Part shown: one piece after another, positions 9,098-17,040 of the stretch
Layout: each line of letters begins with the position of its first letter
How positions within the stretch are numbered: the stretch's first letter is position 1
DNA from: an uncultured bacterium
GTDB taxonomy: Bacteria > Vulcanimicrobiota > Xenobia > Xenobiales > Xenobiaceae
Assembly: GCA_934621605.1 (NCBI GenBank)
Contig: CAKTUZ010000003.1
Coordinates: forward strand, 74,551 to 138,550
Reading direction: 5' to 3'
Length of the DNA stretch: 64,000 nt
The notes under the pieces: model-generated
What the model saw: only the letters and a program-made list of their open reading frames with translations
Database searches by the model: none
Told to the model about the DNA's origin: nothing
Made by a program: the position numbers and the translations under genes

Positions 9098-9706
9098 ATG
9101 GCTCTTTGCAAAATGCAAGTCTATAAGTTAGGTATCGATATTATTGCCCACGACCCAGTCGTAATTCTGACTGATGAAAATAAAAACCATAGTCTTCCTA
9201 TTACTATAGGTGTATTTGAAGCGACAGCCATTGCTTTAGCCATGGAAGGTACAGAAGTTCCCCGTCCCACTTCACACGATCTTATAAAAACTATCATCGA
9301 AAATCTTGGCGCTTCCATCAAGGAAGTTATCATTACCAAGGTTGTACGCAGCACTTTTTACGCCAAATTAGTGTTATTGAAAAATGATGAAGAAATTGTT
9401 ATAGACGCGCGTCCTTCAGACAGTATAGCCATAGCTCTTAGGGCCAACGCTCCCATTTATGCCGAAGAGGATGTATTGCGATCCGAAGGAGTTAAAGGTA
9501 TCAGCTTTGATGCTCCCAAAGCTGAAGAAGACGTATTTTATGTAGGCGAAGAAGAATCTGAGCGAGATGACAGTGACAGAGACGATGAAACGAAGAACGT
9601 CTCAGGTTCCAATGCTGTTCAGGATTTAACTGCCGAAGAAGATACTTTATCTAAATTTATCGATAATTTAGATCCAGACGACTTCGACGGCGACGAGAGA
9701 ATTTAA
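9098..9706 (+). CDS. Bifunctional nuclease family (DUF151/BFN) protein
   Basis: A 202-residue protein whose first 135 residues match the bifunctional nuclease domain. Visible signatures include LPITIGVFEATAIALAMEG, PRPTSHDLIKTII, FYAKLVL and IDARPSDSIAIALRANAPIYAEEDVL. Members in plants and bacteria have been described with DNase/RNase activity. The C-terminal 65 residues are highly acidic and look disordered, with no UVR motif. It begins 169 bases from the divergent gene at 8904 and is followed by the HD-GYP-like gene in the same direction. Confidence 0.88.
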   Translation: MALCKMQVYKLGIDIIAHDPVVILTDENKNHSLPITIGVFEATAIALAMEGTEVPRPTSHDLIKTIIENLGASIKEVIITKVVRSTFYAKLVLLKNDEEIVIDARPSDSIAIALRANAPIYAEEDVLRSEGVKGISFDAPKAEEDVFYVGEEESERDDSDRDDETKNVSGSNAVQDLTAEEDTLSKFIDNLDPDDFDGDERI

Positions 9707-9799
9707 CCCAGTCCCGCCGAAAAGTTTTTTCTGCCGGAGCGGATCAAGGCGAATTGAAAGAGTTTTTGTCCGTTCATTTTTTTATTAGGTGAGCCAACA

Positions 9800-12388
9800 A
9801 TGACTTTAAGCAACCGGAACAATTCATCATCTTCTGGAAGTGACGGCGCCATGCGTCCTTCCAATCAGTCGGCTGCGCCTGTTATTAACAGCGGATTGGC
9901 TGTTGGTAGTATGCCCGGCGGCAGACAGCCGAAAAAAAAATCGGCTCCGCCTACTCCAAAAGAGCTTTTGACACTATACGACGAGCTATATAAAAAACTT
10001 AGAGCTTATGCCAAAAATACTCCACTAGGCTCTGATGGCGATGAGGAGACATCCAAAGCTCCCGACGATTCTTTCAGTTCAGAAAATTTAAAGAAGCTGC
10101 GCGATCTCAGTGCTTCCAAAACAGCAGTTCCGCTTATGCCTTCTGTTACTCCAGCTCCGGAGCAGAATAGTTTAAAAACGGCTCTGATCTCCGCTCAACA
10201 CGTCAAGCCCGACCCGGAAGCCGAATTGCCCAGCGGAGCCGAATTGCTGAAAAAAGAAGTCAATATTGAAGACATTCTGCGCGGAGTCAGTTCAGAGCGT
10301 CAGCTTGACAAAACCCAAGTTATTTTAAATGAAACGGCAGCCCGGCAACGTATTGATCTCAGCGGCAGTGTCGACAGAAATACTTCTTGGGCCAGACAAA
10401 CCCTTAAACAAGAAGCTTTGCCATATACTCTTCGCAGCGCGGCCAAGAAAAAAGAAGAAGAAGAGGAACAGACCGGCAGCCAAACTTACATCCCTAAAGT
10501 AGCGCCGCGCAAAACTTTCTCTAAGCCAGGTACCTTCACACCTCTGGCTTCTACACCTTTGCAAAATCCGAACGCTGCTCCCCAGTTGCAAACAACTTCC
10601 AGTAAGCTGATCATGAATCAGCTTAATAAATCACCTTTTCGCGAAGTCAGTCGCAAAGAAGCCAGAGCCCAAGCTCAAGAAGAACGCAAGTCTGTTTTCG
10701 CTTCCACTTTTACTCCCAAAGCCGGACAAATTCCCGCGATTTCTTCTATAAACGAGGACGCTGATACATCATCTACTGCTGCCGGGCCTACAACCGCCAC
10801 TTCCGACGCAGCCAATTCTGCTACCAACACTAGTACTTCTGCAGCCAACGATACTTCTCAGGCGCCCTTATCACAACCGCCCCAATTGGGCAGTAGCATT
10901 TCTGCTCCCCGACCCAATCCGCTGCCTCCTCTGGTAGGTAAGCCAATCTTACCTCCGGGCAGCACTCCTTTAATGAATATGCCCGGTGGCCTGAAAACAA
11001 CTCAAGCCTTCCGCAAACCGGACTCAACCTTTGCTTTAGGCTCCATACCAAAACTAGCTTCAGCTTCTCAAACTAGACCGAATATAACCGAAGAGACTCT
11101 GCCCGTCGATTCAAGTGTGCCTATGGCCAAAATTCGCTTAGAGTTAGCTCTCAATTTCGGAGGACGTCCGGCCAACTCGCGAATTCCCATTTACTCTCCT
11201 ATACTGGACTATCTCTATCAGCCCAGATTAAAAAGACAAATAGGTCGCAGCAGTACTCCAATTAAAATGGCTCTCACTGATATTCCTACTTCTTCGGAGA
11301 GCTCATCAAGCAATAAGCTCTCCTCTATGTCTTTTAATCCTTTAGCAGGCAAAACTATGAGAAGCGGTATGCTTAAGCTCAGCCAAGCTTGCGACTACTA
11401 CACTACCAATGAAGAAGAAGATGTTTCCTTTAATGAATCTGCAGCCAAACGCTTAAAAGGACTGGCCGCGAAATATCCTCTGCACCTTTCACTTTCAGCC
11501 AATGATTACGGCAACGAAGCTCTAGCTCTTATCGATATAGGCTGGTCAGGCAGGCGGATTTTGAATACCAAAGCACCTATACGTATGGAAGGTATGCGAA
11601 CCAAATACATCTCCGCTAGCAATAGACGCTATGGAGCCAGCAATGCCGCCGAACGACCGGCTATTTCCGATTTATTTCAGCAGCTTTGCGCTTCTCTGGT
11701 ATCTTCGCAAAATGCAGAAGAAAATGGTATTAACGGTGCCATTCTTATGGTTCGCTTAGGCGGCAAAGCTGCTTACGATCATTTAGTACGCACGGCTGAG
11801 CTGGGAGAAAAAATAGCCGCTGAGTTAAAAATCGACGATATAAGAACACGCCGTCAAATAGAGTATGGCTCTATGTTCAAAGATATTGGCGAATTGGATA
11901 TATTCTTTCAACAGGAAGAAGCCGATAAGCAAGCTGAACTTTTTAACTATATTGCTTCGAACGAATATCAGGAGATGCTCCAAGCCAAAGGAGCACGTCG
12001 CCTCAGGTGGCCAGAATGGTTATTGCAAACGATTCGTCACCTAGAGCCTGAAGAGTACGATTTCCTTAAAAATCATACCCGCTACAGTGAAGAGATTATC
12101 AATTCCGTCCCCAGTCTGAGGGCATTGTGCCCGGTAATTCGTGCCCACCACGAACGTTGGGATGGGCGCGGGGGGCCAGATAGTTTAACCGGAGAGCGCA
12201 TTCCTCTGGCAGCACGCATAATTGCCGTCTGCGACGCCTTTGACGCTTTAATTCAAAGGCGTCCCGGTAGCAAAACTTATCGCGCTTACGATGCTTGTGA
12301 AATTATCAAAGGCGGCTCGGGATCGGCCTTTGATCCACAAGTAGTGGAAGCTCTAATGCGCATTATGGCCAAAGCCAGAGAATTCTGA
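9800..12388 (+). CDS. Large protein with degenerate HD-GYP domain
   Basis: An 862-residue protein with an AGGTGAG site before the ATG. Residues 1 to about 600 are Ser/Pro/Ala/Thr-rich and mostly disordered, with basic-acidic patches. The C-terminal 230 residues resemble an HD-GYP phosphodiesterase domain (HHERWDGRGGPDSLTGERIP from H783; ARIIAVCDAFDAL). The HD pair itself is lost: the family HDIGK motif reads K694-D-I-G-E, and the GYP motif reads GGP. Active HD-GYP proteins cleave cyclic di-GMP with a metal centre that needs the first His, so this copy may be a c-di-GMP sensor, or inactive (inference). Soluble, no membrane helices seen. Confidence 0.82.
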   Translation: MTLSNRNNSSSSGSDGAMRPSNQSAAPVINSGLAVGSMPGGRQPKKKSAPPTPKELLTLYDELYKKLRAYAKNTPLGSDGDEETSKAPDDSFSSENLKKLRDLSASKTAVPLMPSVTPAPEQNSLKTALISAQHVKPDPEAELPSGAELLKKEVNIEDILRGVSSERQLDKTQVILNETAARQRIDLSGSVDRNTSWARQTLKQEALPYTLRSAAKKKEEEEEQTGSQTYIPKVAPRKTFSKPGTFTPLASTPLQNPNAAPQLQTTSSKLIMNQLNKSPFREVSRKEARAQAQEERKSVFASTFTPKAGQIPAISSINEDADTSSTAAGPTTATSDAANSATNTSTSAANDTSQAPLSQPPQLGSSISAPRPNPLPPLVGKPILPPGSTPLMNMPGGLKTTQAFRKPDSTFALGSIPKLASASQTRPNITEETLPVDSSVPMAKIRLELALNFGGRPANSRIPIYSPILDYLYQPRLKRQIGRSSTPIKMALTDIPTSSESSSSNKLSSMSFNPLAGKTMRSGMLKLSQACDYYTTNEEEDVSFNESAAKRLKGLAAKYPLHLSLSANDYGNEALALIDIGWSGRRILNTKAPIRMEGMRTKYISASNRRYGASNAAERPAISDLFQQLCASLVSSQNAEENGINGAILMVRLGGKAAYDHLVRTAELGEKIAAELKIDDIRTRRQIEYGSMFKDIGELDIFFQQEEADKQAELFNYIASNEYQEMLQAKGARRLRWPEWLLQTIRHLEPEEYDFLKNHTRYSEEIINSVPSLRALCPVIRAHHERWDGRGGPDSLTGERIPLAARIIAVCDAFDALIQRRPGSKTYRAYDACEIIKGGSGSAFDPQVVEALMRIMAKAREF

Positions 12389-12429
12389 GATACTGATGAA
12401 CCTTGCCTACTGAGGAAAAGCTACCGCCC

Positions 12430-12939
12430 CTATTCTATAAAGTGGGCTTTGGCAGCCTCATATTGACCGCGAGCAGTCGGCTCTTCATCTGGTACGCCAA
12501 TAGCGATCAAACAATAAGGGACACCCTTGGTACCCAAAACGGAGCATATTCCTTCAATATTTTTCTCTTTGGGATAGACTCCACACCAACAAGTACCATA
12601 GCCTAAACCGGCAGCTTCAAGTATAAGATTTTCTGTGCAGGCGCCACAATCTACAACCCAAAAACCATCAGAAATACCACTCTGCACTTGAGGTAAACCG
12701 TAAACAACTATGGCTGCCGAAGCGGTGCTCAACATAGAAGCATAGGGCATAACTTGCTGCAAACGACTAAGGGTCTCGCGATTGGTAACAACATAAAATT
12801 CCCAGGGACGAGTATTACAGGCGCTAGGAGCCATCATGGCCGCTTCCAAGATTTGCTCAAAATGTTGACGCGGAATTACAGCTCCGGCTTTGTAACGGCG
12901 AATACTGCGACGTTTTCTAATAGCTTCAGAAACTTCCAT
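12430..12939 (-). CDS. Nitroreductase family protein
   Basis: The ATG at 12939 follows a strong GGAGG site and gives 169 residues; an in-frame TTG 18 bases further upstream has none. The fold signatures are SEAIRKRRSIRRY near the N-terminus (FMN binding), AAMMAPSACNTRPWEFYVV and LEAAGLGYGTCWCGVYP. This is the small FMN-dependent NAD(P)H oxidoreductase family. The natural substrate cannot be read from sequence. The gene converges on the HD-GYP-like gene (41-base gap) and diverges from the TatD-type gene. Confidence 0.9.
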   Translation of the reverse strand: MEVSEAIRKRRSIRRYKAGAVIPRQHFEQILEAAMMAPSACNTRPWEFYVVTNRETLSRLQQVMPYASMLSTASAAIVVYGLPQVQSGISDGFWVVDCGACTENLILEAAGLGYGTCWCGVYPKEKNIEGICSVLGTKGVPYCLIAIGVPDEEPTARGQYEAAKAHFIE

Positions 12940-12970
12940 ATTGTCCTCCGGTTTCAAAAATAACTTAAAC

Positions 12971-12986
12971 CTCGGTTATAACCGAG
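12971..12986. promoter_or_regulatory. Perfect 16-bp palindrome, candidate operator
   Basis: CTCGGTTATAACCGAG is fully self-complementary. It sits 32 bases before the nitroreductase start and about 120 bases before the divergent TatD-type gene. On the minus strand its centre contains TATAAC, a fair -10 hexamer, so a bound repressor would cover the promoter. That the site is an operator is inference. Confidence 0.5.
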
Positions 12987-13107
12987 CCTTCCGCTTTGCA
13001 TTTAGCTGAAAATTTGCTAACCTCCTTTAATTTTAGAACGCAGGCAATTTACTTACTGGATTGCGAATAGACAAAATTGAATCTGCTGAACTTGGAGAAA
13101 ACTGATT

Positions 13108-13941
13108 TTGCTTTTAGATGCGCACTTCCACCCCCTGAGTTGTCCGCAATATTTCCCTACTTCAAGTGACATTTACACTAATTCCAAAGTAAATATTGAA
13201 GGTGTGGGAGCCTCCTCTTGTCCACAGGAATGGGAAGAATTGCGCCAATGGAGTTGCCGCCAAAAACAACCTTTTATTTTGGGCCTTCATCCTTGGCTGG
13301 CGGAAGTTTTGGCAGTTGATAATCAAGGTGAAAGTAAATTGCAAAATTATTTAAGATACTTAGATAAGCTGCTCAGTAAAGTTCCTCTTCCCTGTGCCAT
13401 AGGTGAAATAGGCTTTGATAAAGTACATAATAGACAAGCAAATTTTGCTTGGCAGAAAAAACTTTTCATAGCTCAATGTCAACTAGCTCAAAAATATTCT
13501 CTTCCTATAGTCATCCATTGTGTAAAAAGTTACAATCACTTGTTCGATGCCTTATCCGAACTTAACCAACAATTTAAACAACCGTTGCCCAAAGGTTTTA
13601 TTCACGCTTTTTGGGCAGCCCCGGAATTGGCTGTACGTTTAATAAAATTCAATTTTTATATTTCCTTAAACAGTAAATTAGTCAGCAAAGCGGCCGCCTC
13701 GTCAACCTGTGCTGAGCGCGTAAAATTAATGGCCCTAGCTAAAGTTATCCCTTTGCAAAACCTCTTGTTGGAAAGCGATGCCCCTTGGGGAGCTTCCTCT
13801 TCAGCCGCCCTTAAGAAACTATGCACTTTTTTAGCTCCCTATTGGTCAGTTAGCGCTACTCAGTTGCAGGAGATATGTCAATATAACCTACATTTATTTT
13901 ACAATTTGCCGCTTTATCAATTTAAGACCTTTCGATTGTAG
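13108..13941 (+). CDS. TatD family metal-dependent hydrolase
   Basis: A TTG start with TTGGAGA about 10 bases upstream gives 277 residues. Metal-binding motifs of the TatD family are present: DAHFHP at residues 4-9 (HxH), IGEIGFD (Glu), IVIHCVKSY (His), FIHAFWAA (His) and LLLESDAPWG (Asp). Known members are DNases or D-aminoacyl-tRNA editing enzymes; this copy cannot be assigned to one. It is 34 bases upstream of the GT-C-like gene, so the two may be co-transcribed. Confidence 0.85.
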   Translation: MLLDAHFHPLSCPQYFPTSSDIYTNSKVNIEGVGASSCPQEWEELRQWSCRQKQPFILGLHPWLAEVLAVDNQGESKLQNYLRYLDKLLSKVPLPCAIGEIGFDKVHNRQANFAWQKKLFIAQCQLAQKYSLPIVIHCVKSYNHLFDALSELNQQFKQPLPKGFIHAFWAAPELAVRLIKFNFYISLNSKLVSKAAASSTCAERVKLMALAKVIPLQNLLLESDAPWGASSSAALKKLCTFLAPYWSVSATQLQEICQYNLHLFYNLPLYQFKTFRL

Positions 13942-13975
13942 TAAGCTCCTCCCACTACCTTTAGGTGATAGATAG

Positions 13976-15289
13976 TTGACCTCAGCTAATAATCAAATCA
14001 GAAAGCCGACAGCCACTCACAATATGGATAGTTCCACCCTATACTCAAAAATATTAGTCCCAATTCTGCTATTTAGTTTACTAGCTGGAGCTTTTTTTAT
14101 ACGTTTTCGTCAATTCCAGGGCTGTGGTTTTTTTCGCGACGAACCGGGAACCAATACTCTCTCCTATCGCTCCGTATATGAATATTTCCGCCCTGAACAC
14201 GGCGCCAATCCTATAGAAATAAATGGCCTATTTTATTACAAATTTATCCAGCATCCTTGGCAAAAATTTACCGGACGTGTTTTACACGACGAAACCGTTT
14301 ACGCTTGTCGCCTCAGTTCTCTGGCAGGAGCTTTACTAGGGTTGGCGGCTTTTTTCCAGCTGAGTAAAAATTATACCGATCGTTATACAGCTCTACTAGC
14401 TACAAGCTTACTAACTATCAACGGATGCCATCAATTTTATTCCAACTATCTGCGCTATCATATTTTCAGTCTGTTAGCAGCCATATTGCTCACTTGTGCC
14501 TTAAGAGCCGTTTTGACTAAAACTAATAGCCGTACTTGGTTTATTTACCACTGTTTGACACTTATCAATATTTACACCAGCTTAAATAACCTTACTCTGC
14601 TACCAGCCCATTGGCTAATTATTTATCTAACTATGCGTTCAAATTGCCGAGACAGTAATCCATCGTACTATAACTTGCGTCGAGGTTTAATAACTTCCAC
14701 CATAATAGCTCTGCTGGCTTTTTTACCTATGCCCTTATGGGATACCCACGCTTTAGGACGAATGAACAGCTATCCGCCTTTAAACTTCAACCTTTATCTC
14801 AATATTTATTGTTGCTTAGCCGGTCTAAAAGAATATTTACTTTCCCCGGCTTCTTTACTCACTCTTATATCGCTGGCCGTCTTTTTAATTGTCGGCCTAA
14901 AAAAAGCCTGGCAAATCTATAAAGAAAAAAGTGATACACGTTTATTAACAATCGCTGCTTGGCTCATAATACCCTTAGCCCTTCACTGGCTAATTTCCTT
15001 AGTTATTCAACCGCTCATAATTACCAGAAACCTAATTTTTGTCATGCCCGCTTTTGCCCTTCTGATAGCTACAGGCATAAAAAGCTTAGCTACTTCACTT
15101 AAAGCCCGAATAGTAATTACGGCCATATGGCTGGTTATCATTCCCACCTTGCTCACTCAATGCGGTCACAACGTCTTTTATGAGTGGGACGAACCCCTCA
15201 ATCCCAAATATTATCATGTTCCCAGGTCTGAATGTTGCCGTTATCCGGGCGATCATATCTTAGGGCAACCTGCTCAAAATCAAAAGTAA
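13976..15289 (+). CDS. GT-C-like membrane glycosyltransferase (ArnT/PMT type)
   Basis: A TTG start follows AGGTGA at 7 bases and gives 437 residues. A first membrane helix is at about residues 24-42. The loop after it contains FFRDEPGTNTLSYRSV, with an acidic Asp-Glu pair typical of polyprenol-phosphate-dependent GT-C enzymes. About nine further membrane helices follow, then a short hydrophilic tail. It lacks enough signature to name donor or acceptor. Likely role: transfer of a sugar outside the membrane from a lipid carrier (family knowledge). The track-length ATG at 14024 has no ribosome site. Confidence 0.72.
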   Translation: MTSANNQIRKPTATHNMDSSTLYSKILVPILLFSLLAGAFFIRFRQFQGCGFFRDEPGTNTLSYRSVYEYFRPEHGANPIEINGLFYYKFIQHPWQKFTGRVLHDETVYACRLSSLAGALLGLAAFFQLSKNYTDRYTALLATSLLTINGCHQFYSNYLRYHIFSLLAAILLTCALRAVLTKTNSRTWFIYHCLTLINIYTSLNNLTLLPAHWLIIYLTMRSNCRDSNPSYYNLRRGLITSTIIALLAFLPMPLWDTHALGRMNSYPPLNFNLYLNIYCCLAGLKEYLLSPASLLTLISLAVFLIVGLKKAWQIYKEKSDTRLLTIAAWLIIPLALHWLISLVIQPLIITRNLIFVMPAFALLIATGIKSLATSLKARIVITAIWLVIIPTLLTQCGHNVFYEWDEPLNPKYYHVPRSECCRYPGDHILGQPAQNQK

Positions 15290-15367
15290 ATTTCATAATT
15301 AAAGTCTTGTGTACATTTCAAACAAAGTAAGGCTCATATCTAGGATTTTTGCTAAAGCGGAAGTATA

Positions 15368-16981
15368 TTGAGCGGTAGTTTTTTTGAACCAATACAAAAG
15401 AATGGATGGCGGAGATATTTTACTGTGTTTTTTAAGCAATGGATGCATAATTTTGCTAATCCCGGCATAAAATGGGGCGGTTCTTATGTTTTGCGCCGTA
15501 TGAATCAAGAGCATATACCCCTTTTTCATTTCGCCAGCCAATTTTTTGAAATTCCCGCCAACGGAACAGTTTTGGATATTGGCTGCGGAGGCGGCCACCA
15601 TTTATCTATGCTGCGTAAAATGCGCCACAGTGCCCTCATATACGGCATAGATATTTCTCCCTTGAGCGTAAAAGCTTCCATTGAATACAACAAAGAAGCC
15701 GTAAACATGGGCCTAGCCAAAATAATTCAGGGTGATGTTTGCGAACTTCCTTTTTCCGACAATTGGTTTGACTTAGCTACAGCTTCAGAAACAGTCTATT
15801 TCTGGTCCAACGTCCAAAAAGGCTTCGAAGAAATTTATCGCGTTCTCAAACCGGGAGGTACCGTAGCAATCTATTGCGATAGCTGCGATCCTATTGCCGA
15901 GAAAAAACATACCGACTTAATTCCCGGCATGCGTGTCTATACTTCCGAAGAGTTACAAAGTTTTGCCCGAGAAACTAAGTTTATCAATATAAAAGTCAAC
16001 CTCAGCGAAGACGGCAAAATTTGCTTAACCGCTCAAAAGGAAGGTTCTTTCCGAAAAATTCCCTTCTTTTATATGGGCAATCCTTATAACACTCTGGCTG
16101 CCCTTTGGGCTCGCACTTTGGAAGCTCGCCAACCTGTGCCTATTTTGGAGGATCAAAACGCTCTAGATGTAGTCAGCAATATAAATTATGATTTCAGCTA
16201 TTTTGCCGATCTGGGCATCGATCAGGTAGGCTTGGCCGTGCGCGACTACTTAATCGATCGTATGCTGAAAAATTTCTTGGAAAAGAACCAAGATGTAACT
16301 ATTATCAACTTAGCTCCCGGCTTAGATACTCGTTTACACCGCATTCCAGAAAATACTTACAAAAAATGGATCGATATCGACGTTCCCTTAAATTTAGATT
16401 TACGTCGCGCTTTTTTCAGTAAAGCTGATAAATTGGAAGTAATAGCCAAGAGTATCACCGACTTCAGTTGGATCGATAATATAAGTAAGGCTAACGAGCC
16501 CAAAGTTATTATCGCCCAAGATCTTTTTGCCTACATTGAGCTCGATACAATAAAATCCTTTTTAACTAAATTGGCCCATAAATTTTCTTCTATTGATGTA
16601 ATTTTCGATCTGCCTTCTACTGAAGAGATGAAAGAAAATCATGCTATGACCCTCCCCCCGGTCGTCGTTAAAAAAAAGCCCAATGTCAAAATTTCCAAAA
16701 AGGGAAATGTTACCGAAAGCGCCCAACGTCCCCGCATTTTATGGACTTTGCAAAATGTCTTTGCAGTACAGAAATGGTGCAAAGCTATTCGAGTAGTCGA
16801 AGAGCGCAACTTATTTGACTACGATAAAAAACGCTGGGGTTGGCGCGGTTTTATTGCTCGCTTGCCCATTAATCGAGCCAAAATGTCTCATAACGTCGTC
16901 CAAATCAGATTGAAACGCGAACTTTTAATCGACGAGAAAGATCGCAACATCAAAAAGAGCGGTATTGAAACAGATATTTAA
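15368..16981 (+). CDS. Fused double methyltransferase (class I SAM + LCM/PKS O-methyltransferase type)
   Basis: A 537-residue protein starting at TTG with GGAAG close upstream. The first half is a class I methyltransferase: MNQEHIPLFHF, then VLDIGCGGGHH (about residues 68-78), GIDISPLSV, GDVCELPFSDNWFDLATASETVYFW and RVLKPGG. The second half (about 235-510) resembles the leucine carboxyl methyltransferase/polyketide O-methyltransferase family: FADLGIDQVGLAVRDYLID, LAPGLDTRLHRIP near 315-327 and WIDIDVPLNLDLRR. Both halves retain a SAM-type glycine motif or its equivalent. Substrates are unknown. The fusion is unusual. Confidence 0.8.
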   Translation: MSGSFFEPIQKNGWRRYFTVFFKQWMHNFANPGIKWGGSYVLRRMNQEHIPLFHFASQFFEIPANGTVLDIGCGGGHHLSMLRKMRHSALIYGIDISPLSVKASIEYNKEAVNMGLAKIIQGDVCELPFSDNWFDLATASETVYFWSNVQKGFEEIYRVLKPGGTVAIYCDSCDPIAEKKHTDLIPGMRVYTSEELQSFARETKFINIKVNLSEDGKICLTAQKEGSFRKIPFFYMGNPYNTLAALWARTLEARQPVPILEDQNALDVVSNINYDFSYFADLGIDQVGLAVRDYLIDRMLKNFLEKNQDVTIINLAPGLDTRLHRIPENTYKKWIDIDVPLNLDLRRAFFSKADKLEVIAKSITDFSWIDNISKANEPKVIIAQDLFAYIELDTIKSFLTKLAHKFSSIDVIFDLPSTEEMKENHAMTLPPVVVKKKPNVKISKKGNVTESAQRPRILWTLQNVFAVQKWCKAIRVVEERNLFDYDKKRWGWRGFIARLPINRAKMSHNVVQIRLKRELLIDEKDRNIKKSGIETDI

Positions 16982-16999
16982 GCTCATTTTCTCCACTAT

Positions 17000-17033
17000 A
17001 ACGCCCGAGTTGTAAACATACCACTTGGGCGTT
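17000..17033. terminator. Hairpin between convergent genes
   Basis: AACGCCCGAGT and ACTTGGGCGTT form an 11-bp stem with one G-U pair around a 12-base loop. It lies between the ends of the convergent genes at 16981 and 17041. It has no strong U-tract, but its position suits a two-way terminator. Confidence 0.55.
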
Positions 17034-17040
17034 AACATGT

